From positions 334,983 to 398,982 of the forward strand of contig SVQK01000056.1 in NCBI GenBank assembly GCA_015065385.1: a DNA stretch of 64,000 bases, in the 5' to 3' direction. Below, one piece after another: positions 6,673 through 14,231 of the stretch. The notes under the pieces are model-generated. The model did not search any database and had not been told where the DNA came from. It saw only the letters and a program-made list of their open reading frames with translations. This stretch comes from Oscillospiraceae bacterium (lineage in GTDB: Bacteria; Bacillota; Clostridia; Oscillospirales; CAG-272). A program made the translations under genes and the position numbers. Numbering within the stretch: position 1 is the first letter of the stretch; every line of letters starts with the position of its first letter.

Positions 6673-7404
6673 ATGGCGCAGAACGAAAAAGCGGCGGCGG
6701 AAACGAGAGAACTCCTTGAACGCTACGCGAGGGAGGGCGGGGAAGACACCGAAGCGCGGCTTGTGGAGCTGAATCTCGGGCTGGCGGCCAGCGTCGCCAT
6801 GCGGTTCCGGGGACGGGGCGCGGATCAGGAGGATCTTGTCCAGATCGGATCCATCGGCCTGCTCAAGGCGATCCGCAGCTTCGATCCGGCGCGGGGATTT
6901 GCCTTCTCCACTTACGCCGTCCCGCTCATCATCGGGGAGATCCGGCGGTTTCTCCGGGACGACGGGCCGCTCAAGGTCAGCCGCGGACTCAAACGGACGG
7001 GAGCTTTGATCATGAAGGAGCGGGAGAGGTGCCTTGCCGAGAACGGGGAGGAGCCGCGCATGGACGAGCTGGCAAAGCGGCTCGGGATCACCCCGCAGGA
7101 GGCCGCGTCCGCCCTCGAAGCTGCCTCTCCCGTGCGCTCGCTGACCGAGTCCATCGGAGACGACGATTTCGCGCTCGAGGACGTGATTCCCGACCGGGAG
7201 GACGGCATCGGGAAGCTGCTCGAACAGCTGGCCCTGTCCGAAACGATCGGTCAGCTTCCTCCCCTCTGGCGGCAGATCATCGCGCTCCGCTACTTCCGGG
7301 AGTGGTCCCAGCAGAAAACGGCGGACGCCCTCGGCCTGACGCAGGTCAAGATCTCCCGGGAGGAAAAGAAGATCTTCGCCGAGCTGCGCCGGATGCTGGC
7401 ATGA
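6673..7404 (+). CDS. sigF: RNA polymerase sporulation sigma factor F
   Basis: The 243-residue sigma-70 family protein directs early forespore transcription. Region 2 is clear (EDLVQIGSIGLLKAIRSFDP, then FSTYAVPLIIGEIRRFLRDD), region 3 lies at about 115-165 (MDELAKRLGITPQEAASALE), and region 4 ends the protein (LPPLWRQIIALRYF, QQKTADALGLTQVKISREEKK). It is the third gene of spoIIA, and the gene order AA-AB-sigF identifies it as F rather than B or G. A terminator follows at 7418-7471. Confidence 0.95.
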   Translation: MAQNEKAAAETRELLERYAREGGEDTEARLVELNLGLAASVAMRFRGRGADQEDLVQIGSIGLLKAIRSFDPARGFAFSTYAVPLIIGEIRRFLRDDGPLKVSRGLKRTGALIMKERERCLAENGEEPRMDELAKRLGITPQEAASALEAASPVRSLTESIGDDDFALEDVIPDREDGIGKLLEQLALSETIGQLPPLWRQIIALRYFREWSQQKTADALGLTQVKISREEKKIFAELRRMLA

Positions 7405-7417
7405 CAAAAGGAAAAGT

Positions 7418-7471
7418 GCGGTTCACCCCGTTCCGTCTTGCATGGTATGGGGAACGAACCGCTCTGTTTTT
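7418..7471 (+). terminator. Terminator of spoIIA operon
   Basis: GCGGTTC (7418-7424) pairs with GAACCGC (7456-7462); inner CCCC/GGGG pairs add to the stem; TTTTT follows. It lies just after sigF. Confidence 0.7.
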
Positions 7472-7492
7472 CCGCTGTCTTTTCTTCAAGGG

Positions 7493-7954
7493 TCAGCCCT
7501 GAGGCTCCGCCGCGGACGCGTAGTCCGGAATGGGGATCTCGGGGAAGAGGCTGTCCAGATACACCATGTCGATCCCGCCTCTCATGGCCTCGTAGTGGAG
7601 CTCGCCCACGATGAAGTCTTTTTCGGAGGCCACGAACACGGTTTCCGCCGTTTCGGAGGTGAAGAACGTGATGGTGTAGCGGGGAAGGAGACCGCTCGTG
7701 TCCTTATCCTTGATGCACTTGATCCCCTCCAGTCTCTGGTGGAAGGTCTCCATCTCGGCGGGCGTCGAGAACTCCACGGACTCGTCGGTGGACAGGCGCG
7801 TCACGACGATGGACTGGGTAACGGTGTAGCCCGTGGTCTTCTCCGTCAACGGGGGGAGAAGCTCGTCCAGCACCGTGACGCCGGGCACGTCGCAGGAGAC
7901 GAGAAGGACGGCGGCGAGAAGCAGGGAGATGAGGGTGAGAATTCTTTTCTGCAT
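7493..7954 (-). CDS. Small lipoprotein of unknown function
   Basis: The 153-residue protein begins MQKRILTLISLLLAAVLLVSC, a lipoprotein signal peptide with lipobox LVSC, so the mature protein is tethered to the outside of the membrane from Cys21. The rest (VTQSIVVTRLSTDESVEFS, ITFFTSETAETVFVASEKDF) is beta-rich and of no family that I recognise. Start 7954 is chosen from the signal peptide. A perfect sigma-A promoter lies at 8037-8065. It stands alone, converging on spoIIA and divergent from the GH130 gene. Confidence 0.8.
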   Translation of the reverse strand: MQKRILTLISLLLAAVLLVSCDVPGVTVLDELLPPLTEKTTGYTVTQSIVVTRLSTDESVEFSTPAEMETFHQRLEGIKCIKDKDTSGLLPRYTITFFTSETAETVFVASEKDFIVGELHYEAMRGGIDMVYLDSLFPEIPIPDYASAAEPQG

Positions 7955-8036
7955 GACGACTTTGCTCTTTTCGTTGGTTTTTTCATGGATTTGCCGGTAC
8001 GGTTCAAAATCCGCCGGCTTCGCATCATCTGCTCTC

Positions 8037-8065
8037 ATTATACTCATTCTTCCGCCCTTTGTCAA
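8037..8065 (-). promoter_or_regulatory. Promoter of the small lipoprotein gene
   Basis: Minus-strand TTGACA (8065-8060), 17-nt spacer, TATAAT (8042-8037): consensus in every base. The 315-nt gap 7955-8269 holds this and the divergent GH130 promoter and nothing else that I see. Confidence 0.85.
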
Positions 8066-8158
8066 GAGAAAGAAGCGATTCCGCGCCGCCGACCCCGGAG
8101 CAGTCCCCGAGGCGGGGAAAGAAGGCGTGCGATCCGGAAGAAATTCACATTTACCCCC

Positions 8159-8187
8159 TTGCAATCGCGCCCGGGTCCCCGTATAAT
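8159..8187 (+). promoter_or_regulatory. Promoter of the GH130 gene
   Basis: TTGCAA (8159-8164), 17-nt spacer, TATAAT (8182-8187), about 80 nt before the start codon. No clear operator palindrome is visible in the leader. Confidence 0.8.
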
Positions 8188-8269
8188 CGAAAATAAGGTT
8201 CTGCCGTGCCGATCCATGCGCGGCGGAGGCGGATTTTGACAACCGAATCACAAGAACGGAGGAAGTTCC

Positions 8270-9268
8270 ATGGCTAAAATCATTGGCAGCGCGATCCCAA
8301 ATCTCCCCTGGGAGGACAAGCCGGCAGGGTACACCGATCCCGTATGGCGGTTCACCGGAAACCCCATCATCGGCAGAAACGGCAACAAGCGGTCCAACAG
8401 CGTCTTCAACAGCGCGGTGGTTCCCTTTGAGGATGGATTCGCCGGCGTGTTCCGCTGCGACAGCCGCTCCATCTCCATGGACCTGTTCGCCGGGCGTTCC
8501 GAGGACGGCATCCACTGGAAGATCGAGGACGATTCTTTGAACCTCGTGGGCGCGGATCCGGAAATCGCCCCTAACCAGTACCGCTACGACGCCCGCATCA
8601 CCCCCATGGAGGGCAAATACTATGTGACATGGTGCAACGGCTACCACGGGCCGACCATCGGCGTGGCGTGGACGGAGGACTTCAAGACCTTCCATCAGCT
8701 TGAAAACGCCTTTTTGCCCTACAACCGCAACGGCGTTCTCTTCCCGCGAAAGATCGGCGGCATGTATATGATGCTGTCCCGTCCCTCCGACACCGGCCAC
8801 ACCCCCTTCGGCGACATCTATCTCAGCCAGTCGAAGGATCTGGAATTCTGGGGCAGACACCGCTTCGTGTTCGGCACGTTCCGGGGCAACGAATCCGCGT
8901 GGCAGTCCACCAAAGTCGGTCCCGGTCCCGCGCCCATCGAGACGGACGAGGGCTGGCTTCTGATCTACCACGGCGTGCTCACGACCTGCAACGGCTTCGT
9001 GTACCGCATGGGCTGCGCGATCCTCGACCGGGACGAGCCGTGGAAGGTCCTGCACCGCACCTCCGACTACATCCTCGCGCCGTGGGAGCTCTACGAGTGC
9101 GTTGGCGACGTTCCGAACGTGACCTTCCCGTGCGCCGCGCTGGCCGACGCCGATACGGGCCGCATCGCCATCTATTACGGATGCGCGGACACCGTCACCG
9201 GGCTCGCCTTCACCACCGTGGACGAGCTTGTGAACTTCACGAAGGAACACGATCTTCTGAAAAAATAA
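8270..9268 (+). CDS. Glycoside phosphorylase, GH130 family
   Basis: The 332-residue protein has the five-bladed propeller pattern of GH130, enzymes that split beta-mannosides with phosphate to give mannose 1-phosphate. Marks are WRFTGNPII near the N-terminus, SNSVFNSAVV, VFRCDSRS, the DPEIAPNQYRYDARIT block that carries the catalytic Asp region, YVTWCNGYHGPTIGVAWTED, and GPGPAPIETDEGWLLIYHG. No signal peptide, so it acts in the cytoplasm on imported oligosaccharides. The length fits the mannooligosaccharide phosphorylase branch, but the exact substrate cannot be told. ATG 8270 follows ACGGAGGAAG. It is a single-gene unit with its own promoter. Confidence 0.88.
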   Translation: MAKIIGSAIPNLPWEDKPAGYTDPVWRFTGNPIIGRNGNKRSNSVFNSAVVPFEDGFAGVFRCDSRSISMDLFAGRSEDGIHWKIEDDSLNLVGADPEIAPNQYRYDARITPMEGKYYVTWCNGYHGPTIGVAWTEDFKTFHQLENAFLPYNRNGVLFPRKIGGMYMMLSRPSDTGHTPFGDIYLSQSKDLEFWGRHRFVFGTFRGNESAWQSTKVGPGPAPIETDEGWLLIYHGVLTTCNGFVYRMGCAILDRDEPWKVLHRTSDYILAPWELYECVGDVPNVTFPCAALADADTGRIAIYYGCADTVTGLAFTTVDELVNFTKEHDLLKK

Positions 9269-9278
9269 GCGGACCGAA

Positions 9279-9313
9279 AAAAGGCTTTGGGGATCTCGCT
9301 CCTCAAAGCCTTT
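9279..9313 (-). terminator. Terminator of the yitT-like gene (may serve both strands)
   Basis: AAAGGCTTTG (9280-9289) pairs with CAAAGCCTTT (9304-9313). On the minus strand a run of six T follows the stem, so it mainly ends the gene at 9356-10201; on the + strand only TTT follows, so it may also end the GH130 transcript. Confidence 0.7.
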
Positions 9314-9355
9314 CCGAATATGCGGCAAACCGTTTTATCCGCCGTCCGGATTCCG

Positions 9356-10201
9356 TCACAGGGATCCGCGGAAGCCGCGCCCGATGATCTCGGAGCTGGT
9401 GGTGATGATAATGAACGCCTCGGGGTCGATGTCCTTCGCCTTCTGCTGGAGGCCGGGGGCCTCGTGGCGGCGGCAGACCGTGTGCAGGATCGTCTTGTCC
9501 TCGTGGGTGTACGCGCCCTGCCCGTATTCCACCGTGACGCCGTGGTGGAGGGAGGAGAGAATATAGTCCGAAATCGCGTCCGGCTTCGTGGTGATGATGA
9601 CGAAGTATTTGCAGGCGTCCAGACTTTCGATGACGCTGTCCACGAGGAACGCTTTCATGAAAAGACCCGCAAGGGAGAAGAGCCCGGTCCGGATCCCGAA
9701 GACGAAGAAGGACGAGACCGCGATGAGAAAATCCACGCACAGCAGCGCCATGCCGACGTTCAGATGCGTGTGCTTTTTCAGAATCAGCGCGACGATGTCC
9801 GTACCGCCTGAGGACGCGTGGGCGTGAAAGATCAGGGCGGATCCGATGGCGGTGAGGATCATCGCGTACCCGAGCTCGAGAAATGGCTGATCCGTCAAAG
9901 GCTTCTCCATGGGAACGACGACCTCGAGCAGCTGGGTCAGCCCGGAGAAGAGCAGGGAGCAGACCGTGGTCTTGAGTCCCGTCTCCCTCCCGAGCACCGC
10001 GAAGCCGATCAGGAGGAGTACGACGTTCAGAATGGAAATCCATGTGGCGGAGGAGACGGGGGTGATCCGCCCGAGAACGGTGCCGACGCCGCTGACGCCT
10101 CCCGTGGCAAAGCCGTTGGGGATCTTGAAGAAATAGACGCCGGCCGTGAGCAGGACGGTCCCGCCCGCGAGCAGCAGCCAGTCCTTCGCCTTCTGATTCA
10201 T
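9356..10201 (-). CDS. YitT/DUF2179 family membrane protein
   Basis: The 281-residue integral membrane protein has about five hydrophobic segments in its first 200 residues (LLLAGGTVLLTAGVYFF, ISILNVVLLLIGFAVLG, GYAMILTAIGSALIFHA, MALLCVDFLIAVSSFFVFG). It ends with a soluble DUF2179 domain (CKYFVIITTKPDAISDYI, HGVTVEYGQGAYTHEDKTIL). The motif GFATGGVSGVGTVLG after the first segment is typical of YitT. Function is unknown in general. Start 10201 is chosen because GGAGGG lies six bases upstream; an upstream in-frame ATG lacks this. A TATAAT at 10232-10227 could be its -10. A terminator lies at 9279-9313. Confidence 0.88.
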   Translation of the reverse strand: MNQKAKDWLLLAGGTVLLTAGVYFFKIPNGFATGGVSGVGTVLGRITPVSSATWISILNVVLLLIGFAVLGRETGLKTTVCSLLFSGLTQLLEVVVPMEKPLTDQPFLELGYAMILTAIGSALIFHAHASSGGTDIVALILKKHTHLNVGMALLCVDFLIAVSSFFVFGIRTGLFSLAGLFMKAFLVDSVIESLDACKYFVIITTKPDAISDYILSSLHHGVTVEYGQGAYTHEDKTILHTVCRRHEAPGLQQKAKDIDPEAFIIITTSSEIIGRGFRGSL

Positions 10202-10226
10202 GAGAGGTCCCTCCGGTTGCATATAC

Positions 10227-10232
10227 ATTATA
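10227..10232 (-). promoter_or_regulatory. Possible -10 of yitT-like gene
   Basis: TATAAT on the minus strand 25 nt before the start codon. The -35 region is not close to consensus. Confidence 0.35.
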
Positions 10233-10353
10233 GACTAAACCGATGTATTGTACCATAGAAAAGAGAAAAAAGCAAGCCGGGGGCGAGCGCGGAACCTACA
10301 AATGAGCGGCCCGCCGGATCGGAAAAATTGGAGGAAAAAACAGAGAGAGCCCC

Positions 10354-10382
10354 TTGACAGACGGGAAGAAATCGTGTATAAT
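10354..10382 (+). promoter_or_regulatory. Promoter of infC-rpmI-rplT
   Basis: TTGACA (10354-10359), 17-nt spacer, TATAAT (10377-10382): full consensus, as expected for a ribosomal protein operon. It is followed by a 147-nt leader. Confidence 0.9.
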
Positions 10383-10529
10383 ACACTCCGTACAAGGAAG
10401 CAGAACTTTTCCCGTTCTCACCCTGCTGCACGGGCACGACAGGGTTCATAGCCGAAGGCATGGCCGTTTTGTCGCGCGGGAAAGGTTTTCCGTGCGAATT
10501 TTTGTTTCATTACATGGGGGTGCTTAACA
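10383..10529 (+). ncRNA. L20-type ribosomal protein leader (attenuator)
   Basis: The untranslated leader before infC contains a hairpin around CCCTG/CAGGG (about 10421-10446) and ends in a terminator (10473-10503). In Firmicutes the infC-rpmI-rplT operon is controlled by a leader in which L20 binds an imitation of its 23S rRNA site and favours termination. Position, length and the terminator fit that; the L20-binding fold itself I infer and did not fold in full. Confidence 0.65.
10473..10503 (+). terminator. Leader terminator before infC
   Basis: CGCGCGGGAA (10473-10482) pairs with TTTCCGTGCG (10487-10496), with two G-U pairs and loop AGGT, followed by AATTTTTG. It lies inside the leader, 27 nt before the infC start, so it is an attenuator and not an operon end. 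Confidence 0.75.
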
Positions 10530-11054
10530 ATTAGCGCGAAAGAACTGATTATCAACGACGACATCCGGGCGAGAGAAGTGCGGATGATCGACGAAAACAA
10601 CGGGCAGCTCGGAATCATGAGCCTGAACGACGCCAAGACCTACGCTTACGACAGGAATCTCGACCTCGTTCTGATCGCCCCGACCGCACAGCCGCCGGTC
10701 TGCCGGGCCATGGATTACGGCAAATACCGCTATGAGCTCGACAAGAAGGAGAAGGAAGCGAAGAAGAAGCAGCAGATCGTGGAGGTCAAGGAGGTTCAGC
10801 TCTCCTGCCGCATCGATACGCACGACTTCGAGACGAAGGCGAACCGCGCCATCAAGTTCCTTCAGGACGGCAACAAGGTCCGGGTCAGTCTGCGCTTCAA
10901 GGGACGCGAAATCGCCCATCAGGAGCTCGGACGGGATATGCTCGCAAGGTTTGAAGAAGCGGTATCCGAGTTCGGGACCGTGGACAAAAAGCCGGCCCTC
11001 GACGGCAGACAGCTGATCATGTTCATCGCTCCCGTGAAGAATACGGCGAAGTGA
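10530..11054 (+). CDS. infC: Translation initiation factor IF-3 (ATT start)
   Basis: IF-3 binds the 30S subunit and checks start-codon pairing. The conserved N-terminus SAKELIINDDIRAREVRMID begins right after an ATT codon at 10530; starting at the first ATG or GTG in frame would cut off this conserved part. GGGGGTG lies seven bases before the ATT. With this start the protein has 174 residues, normal for the family, with the N domain, the Lys-rich linker (DKKEKEAKKKQQIVEVKEVQ) and the C domain (IKFLQDGNKVRVSLRFKGRE). A rare AUU start is known for infC in other bacteria and allows IF-3 to repress its own translation. Confidence 0.93.
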   Translation: MSAKELIINDDIRAREVRMIDENNGQLGIMSLNDAKTYAYDRNLDLVLIAPTAQPPVCRAMDYGKYRYELDKKEKEAKKKQQIVEVKEVQLSCRIDTHDFETKANRAIKFLQDGNKVRVSLRFKGREIAHQELGRDMLARFEEAVSEFGTVDKKPALDGRQLIMFIAPVKNTAK

Positions 11055-11129
11055 CCGCGCTATAGAAAGTCCGCCATCCGTGCAGGCGAAACGTCCATCA
11101 ATTCATTCATCGAAAGGATTTGCAAAGAC

Positions 11130-11327
11130 ATGGGAAAGATCAAGACGCATAAGGCTTCTGCCAAAAGATATTCCGTCACCGGAACCGGCAAGGTCAAGGT
11201 TTTTCATTCCGATCACCGCCACAATCTCGGCCAGAAGGACCGCAAGAGAAAGAGACACCTCAGAAGCAGCCAGATCCTGAGCCCGGCGATGACCGCCACC
11301 GTCAAGAGACTGATCAACAAAGACTGA
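11130..11327 (+). CDS. rpmI: 50S ribosomal protein L35
   Basis: The 65-residue basic protein begins MGKIKTHKASAKRYSVTGTGK and contains HNLGQKDRKRKRHLR, the usual L35 sequence and length. ATG 11130 follows GAAAGGA. It is the middle gene of the infC-rpmI-rplT operon under the upstream leader. Confidence 0.97.
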   Translation: MGKIKTHKASAKRYSVTGTGKVKVFHSDHRHNLGQKDRKRKRHLRSSQILSPAMTATVKRLINKD

Positions 11328-11366
11328 GTCCGTGCGTGACTGATGCGACAGAAAGGATAGAATATC

Positions 11367-11720
11367 ATGGCAAGAGTTAAAGGCGCGATGATGACGCGCA
11401 AGAGAAGAAATAAGTTCTTAAAGGCCGCCAAGGGTTACTGGGGCTCCAAGTCCAAGCACTTCAAGATGGCGAAGCAGGCCGTCATGAAGAGCGGCAACTA
11501 CGCCTATATCGGCCGCAAGCAGAAGAAGAGAGAGTTCCGTTCCCTCTGGATCGCCCGCATCTCCGCGCAGGCCAAGGTCAACGGCATGAACTACTCCACA
11601 CTTATGCACGGTCTGAAGAAGGCCGGCGTCGATCTCAACCGCAAGATGCTGGCTGAAATCGCCGTTTCCGACAAGGTCGCCTTCGCCTCGATCTGCGAGA
11701 CCGCCAAGGCCGCTCTCTGA
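11367..11720 (+). CDS. rplT: 50S ribosomal protein L20
   Basis: The 117-residue protein begins [19 protein letters not shown] and carries [20 protein letters not shown] and [18 protein letters not shown], diagnostic for L20, which binds 23S rRNA early in 50S assembly and, in Firmicutes, controls its own operon through the leader. The length is normal. GAAAGGA precedes the ATG, and a strong terminator follows at 11744-11781. Confidence 0.97.
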   Translation: MARVKGAMMTRKRRNKFLKAAKGYWGSKSKHFKMAKQAVMKSGNYAYIGRKQKKREFRSLWIARISAQAKVNGMNYSTLMHGLKKAGVDLNRKMLAEIAVSDKVAFASICETAKAAL

Positions 11721-11743
11721 TCCGTCGAATCCGAAAGAACATC

Positions 11744-11781
11744 CGGGGTGTTGCCGCTCAGTGACACCCCGTCTTTCTTTC
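11744..11781 (+). terminator. Terminator of infC-rpmI-rplT
   Basis: CGGGGTGT (11744-11751) pairs with ACACCCCG (11764-11771), followed by TCTTTCTTTC. Confidence 0.85.
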
Positions 11782-11818
11782 AAAACACGAAGAAAACCGA
11801 CGAGGTTCCTCTATCGAT

Positions 11819-12712
11819 ATGAAACCGGAAGAGTTTGTGCTTGAAACCCGCGCGGCAGAGATTTCCTCCCGCGCCAATCCGAAGGTGACGGGCTACGCGG
11901 GACTTGCGGACAAAAAGCGACGGGAGGCGGACCGACTGTTCCTCGCCGAAGGGGTGAAGCTGGTCCGGGACGCGCTCGACGCCCGTTTTCCCATGCGGGA
12001 GGCACTGATTTCGAGAGACGCCGCAGAACGATCCTCGGACGCCGTCGGACTGGCAACAGAAGCGGCCCGACGGGGGATCGCCGTGACGCTTCTGTCCGAT
12101 CCCGCCTTCGAGAAGATCTCCACGGAAAAAGCTCCGCAGGGCATCATCGCCGTGCTGGAACTCCCGTCGGAGGGTGAGGGAGATTTTGACCGGTGGGCGG
12201 CGGGAAAGCGGCTCTTCATGCTGGACGAGATCCGGGATCCCGGGAATCTCGGCACGATCCTGCGCTCCGCGGAGGCTCTGGGCGTGGAGGGCGTGATTCT
12301 CTCGGGATGCGCCGATCCGTATCAGCCGAAAGCCGTACGCGCCGCGATGGGGACGCTGTTCCGCCTGCCGCTGTGGATCACGGACGACGGAGCGGGCTGC
12401 GTTCTCCGCCTGAAATCGGCAGGGCGGCGGGTGCTGGCTGCCGCGCTCGGCGGGGACGATCTGATCCTCGGCGAGTTCGAGCCTCTTGCCGGCGACTGTC
12501 CCGTGATCGGGAATGAAGGCCACGGCATCTCACAATCCGTGCTGACTGCCGCCGACGGTTGCCTGCGGATCCCCATGGAAGGGAGAGCGGAGAGTCTGAA
12601 CGCGTCCGCCGCAGCCGCCTGTATCCTTTGGGAGTATTTCCGCGCGTTTCGCGGGGCTTCGGACGGGAAGAGAGACCCATCCGGCCCGGTGAGGGAAAGG
12701 AAGGAGTTCTGA
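11819..12712 (+). CDS. SpoU/TrmH-family RNA 2'-O-methyltransferase
   Basis: The 297-residue protein has an N-terminal substrate-binding domain (residues 20-110, RLFLAEGVKLVRDAL) and a C-terminal SPOUT domain with the three usual motifs: RDPGNLGTILRSAEALGV, PVIGNEGHGIS and IPMEGRAESLNASAAAACIL. It transfers a methyl from S-adenosylmethionine to a ribose in 23S rRNA or tRNA; the exact target (RlmB-like) is not certain. The gene often follows rplT in Clostridia. The RBS before ATG 11819 is weak and a start a few codons later is possible. The stop shares its last base with the dprA start (TGATG). Confidence 0.88.
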   Translation: MKPEEFVLETRAAEISSRANPKVTGYAGLADKKRREADRLFLAEGVKLVRDALDARFPMREALISRDAAERSSDAVGLATEAARRGIAVTLLSDPAFEKISTEKAPQGIIAVLELPSEGEGDFDRWAAGKRLFMLDEIRDPGNLGTILRSAEALGVEGVILSGCADPYQPKAVRAAMGTLFRLPLWITDDGAGCVLRLKSAGRRVLAAALGGDDLILGEFEPLAGDCPVIGNEGHGISQSVLTAADGCLRIPMEGRAESLNASAAAACILWEYFRAFRGASDGKRDPSGPVRERKEF

Positions 12713-14214
12713 TGGACGAAAGACTGTACTGGATCTGGCTCGCGGAGGCGCTGGGGCAGGGGAGCGTTTGGGCTTCCCTTCTCGTCCGGAAATACGGCGG
12801 CGCGCGGGCGGTGTACGAAGGCGGCCCCGACCTTCCGGAAGCGGACGGTGAGATCCGCGAGAACATCGCCTCCATGCTCCGCGGCAAGCTGAAAAACCGC
12901 TCCCTGACCCGCGCGGAGGATATCGCCGCCCGGTGCGACAGCCGCGGGATCGTCATTCTGACCTGCGACTCCCCGGCCTATCCCGGAACGCTCCGGACGC
13001 TCCGCGACATGCCGCTGGTGCTCTACGTTCTCGGGCAGATCCCGCCCATCGCTGATCGGTTGACCGCCGCCGTAGTGGGCACGCGGAAGATGAGCGACTA
13101 CGGACGCCGGATCGCCTATTCCCTCGGAGCGGGACTCGCGTTCGGAGGGGCGACGGTCGTCAGCGGAATGGCGCTCGGAGCGGACAGCATGGCTCTGACC
13201 GGGGCGCTGGACGCGGGAGGAGCGGTCGCGGCGGTTCTGGGGAGCGGCGTGGATATTGTCTATCCGCCGGAACACGGTGAAATCTATCACAGGATCCTCG
13301 AAAACGGCGCGGTGATGTCCGAGTATCCGCCCGGATCGCCGCCGGTGGGAAGCCATTTCCCCGTGCGGAACCGGATCATGAGCGGGCTGTCCGACGCCGC
13401 AGTGGTCGTGGAGGCCGGACGGGGCAGCGGCGCGCTGATCACGGCGAAGCTCGCGCTGGAACAGGGACGCAGGCTGTTCGCGGTCCCGGGACGGGTCGGC
13501 GACGAAGGCGCGGAGGGGACGAACGACCTGATCCGGGAAGGCGCGCTGCCGGTCATCCATCCGGAGGACGTGCTGTCCGAGTTCGCTCATATCTACAAGA
13601 CTGTGAACCTCCCGCTGGCGCACGCGCGGATGCGGGATTTGAATTTCGAGGAACTGTCCCTTGTCGCCATGCAGCGGACGCGGATCGGAGCGCGCGGAGG
13701 AGAGGGAAGAGCGACCGCCGGATCGCCGGGCACAAGATCCCGCGATCTGAAGGAGACGGCGAGAAACCGGGCCGACGAGAAATTCCGCCGCGCCGTACAG
13801 TCCGAAAAGGGAACGGAAAAGCCCGCTGAGACCGCCGCCGCGCCGGAGTCCCGGAAGATCCGGACCGCTCCGAAGCCCGATCCGGCCGCAAAAGCGGAGA
13901 AGTCCCCCGCGCCGGAGAAAAAAGCAAACGATTTTGAACGATCCGAAAAACAAACTGTAAATTCTGCGAAAAACTTCGTCCCGGCGCAAAAAACCGACAT
14001 TGACATGCTTGATGAAAGCGAAATGAAGGTATATAATAAAATGAAACCGAATGTCCCGACCCTGCCCGACGAGCTGGTGGACGCCTCCACTCCCATCGGG
14101 GCCGTTCTCTCCGCCCTGACGGTGCTGGAGCTGACCGGGGCGGTGGAATCCGGCAGCGGCGGCTATTTCATGCGCGTCGAGCCGGACGACATAATGCTGT
14201 CTGAGAACAGTTGA
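12712..14214 (+). CDS. dprA: DNA processing protein DprA
   Basis: DprA loads RecA on incoming single-stranded DNA. The Rossmann-like domain (about residues 115-290) shows VVGTRKMSDYGRRIA, VVSGMALGADSMAL, GSGVDIVYPPEH, FPVRNRIMSGLSD and EAGRGSGALITAKLALEQGR. A linker of about 140 residues rich in Ala, Pro, Lys and Glu (295-435) separates it from a C-terminal winged helix (LPDELVDASTPIGAVLSAL to GYFMRVEP). At 500 residues it is longer than typical DprA (about 360) because of the linker. The frame is open earlier, but ATG 12712 overlaps the previous stop and follows GGAAGGAG. Confidence 0.92.
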   Translation: MDERLYWIWLAEALGQGSVWASLLVRKYGGARAVYEGGPDLPEADGEIRENIASMLRGKLKNRSLTRAEDIAARCDSRGIVILTCDSPAYPGTLRTLRDMPLVLYVLGQIPPIADRLTAAVVGTRKMSDYGRRIAYSLGAGLAFGGATVVSGMALGADSMALTGALDAGGAVAAVLGSGVDIVYPPEHGEIYHRILENGAVMSEYPPGSPPVGSHFPVRNRIMSGLSDAAVVVEAGRGSGALITAKLALEQGRRLFAVPGRVGDEGAEGTNDLIREGALPVIHPEDVLSEFAHIYKTVNLPLAHARMRDLNFEELSLVAMQRTRIGARGGEGRATAGSPGTRSRDLKETARNRADEKFRRAVQSEKGTEKPAETAAAPESRKIRTAPKPDPAAKAEKSPAPEKKANDFERSEKQTVNSAKNFVPAQKTDIDMLDESEMKVYNKMKPNVPTLPDELVDASTPIGAVLSALTVLELTGAVESGSGGYFMRVEPDDIMLSENS

Positions 14215-14231
14215 AAGGAATCACTCGGAGC

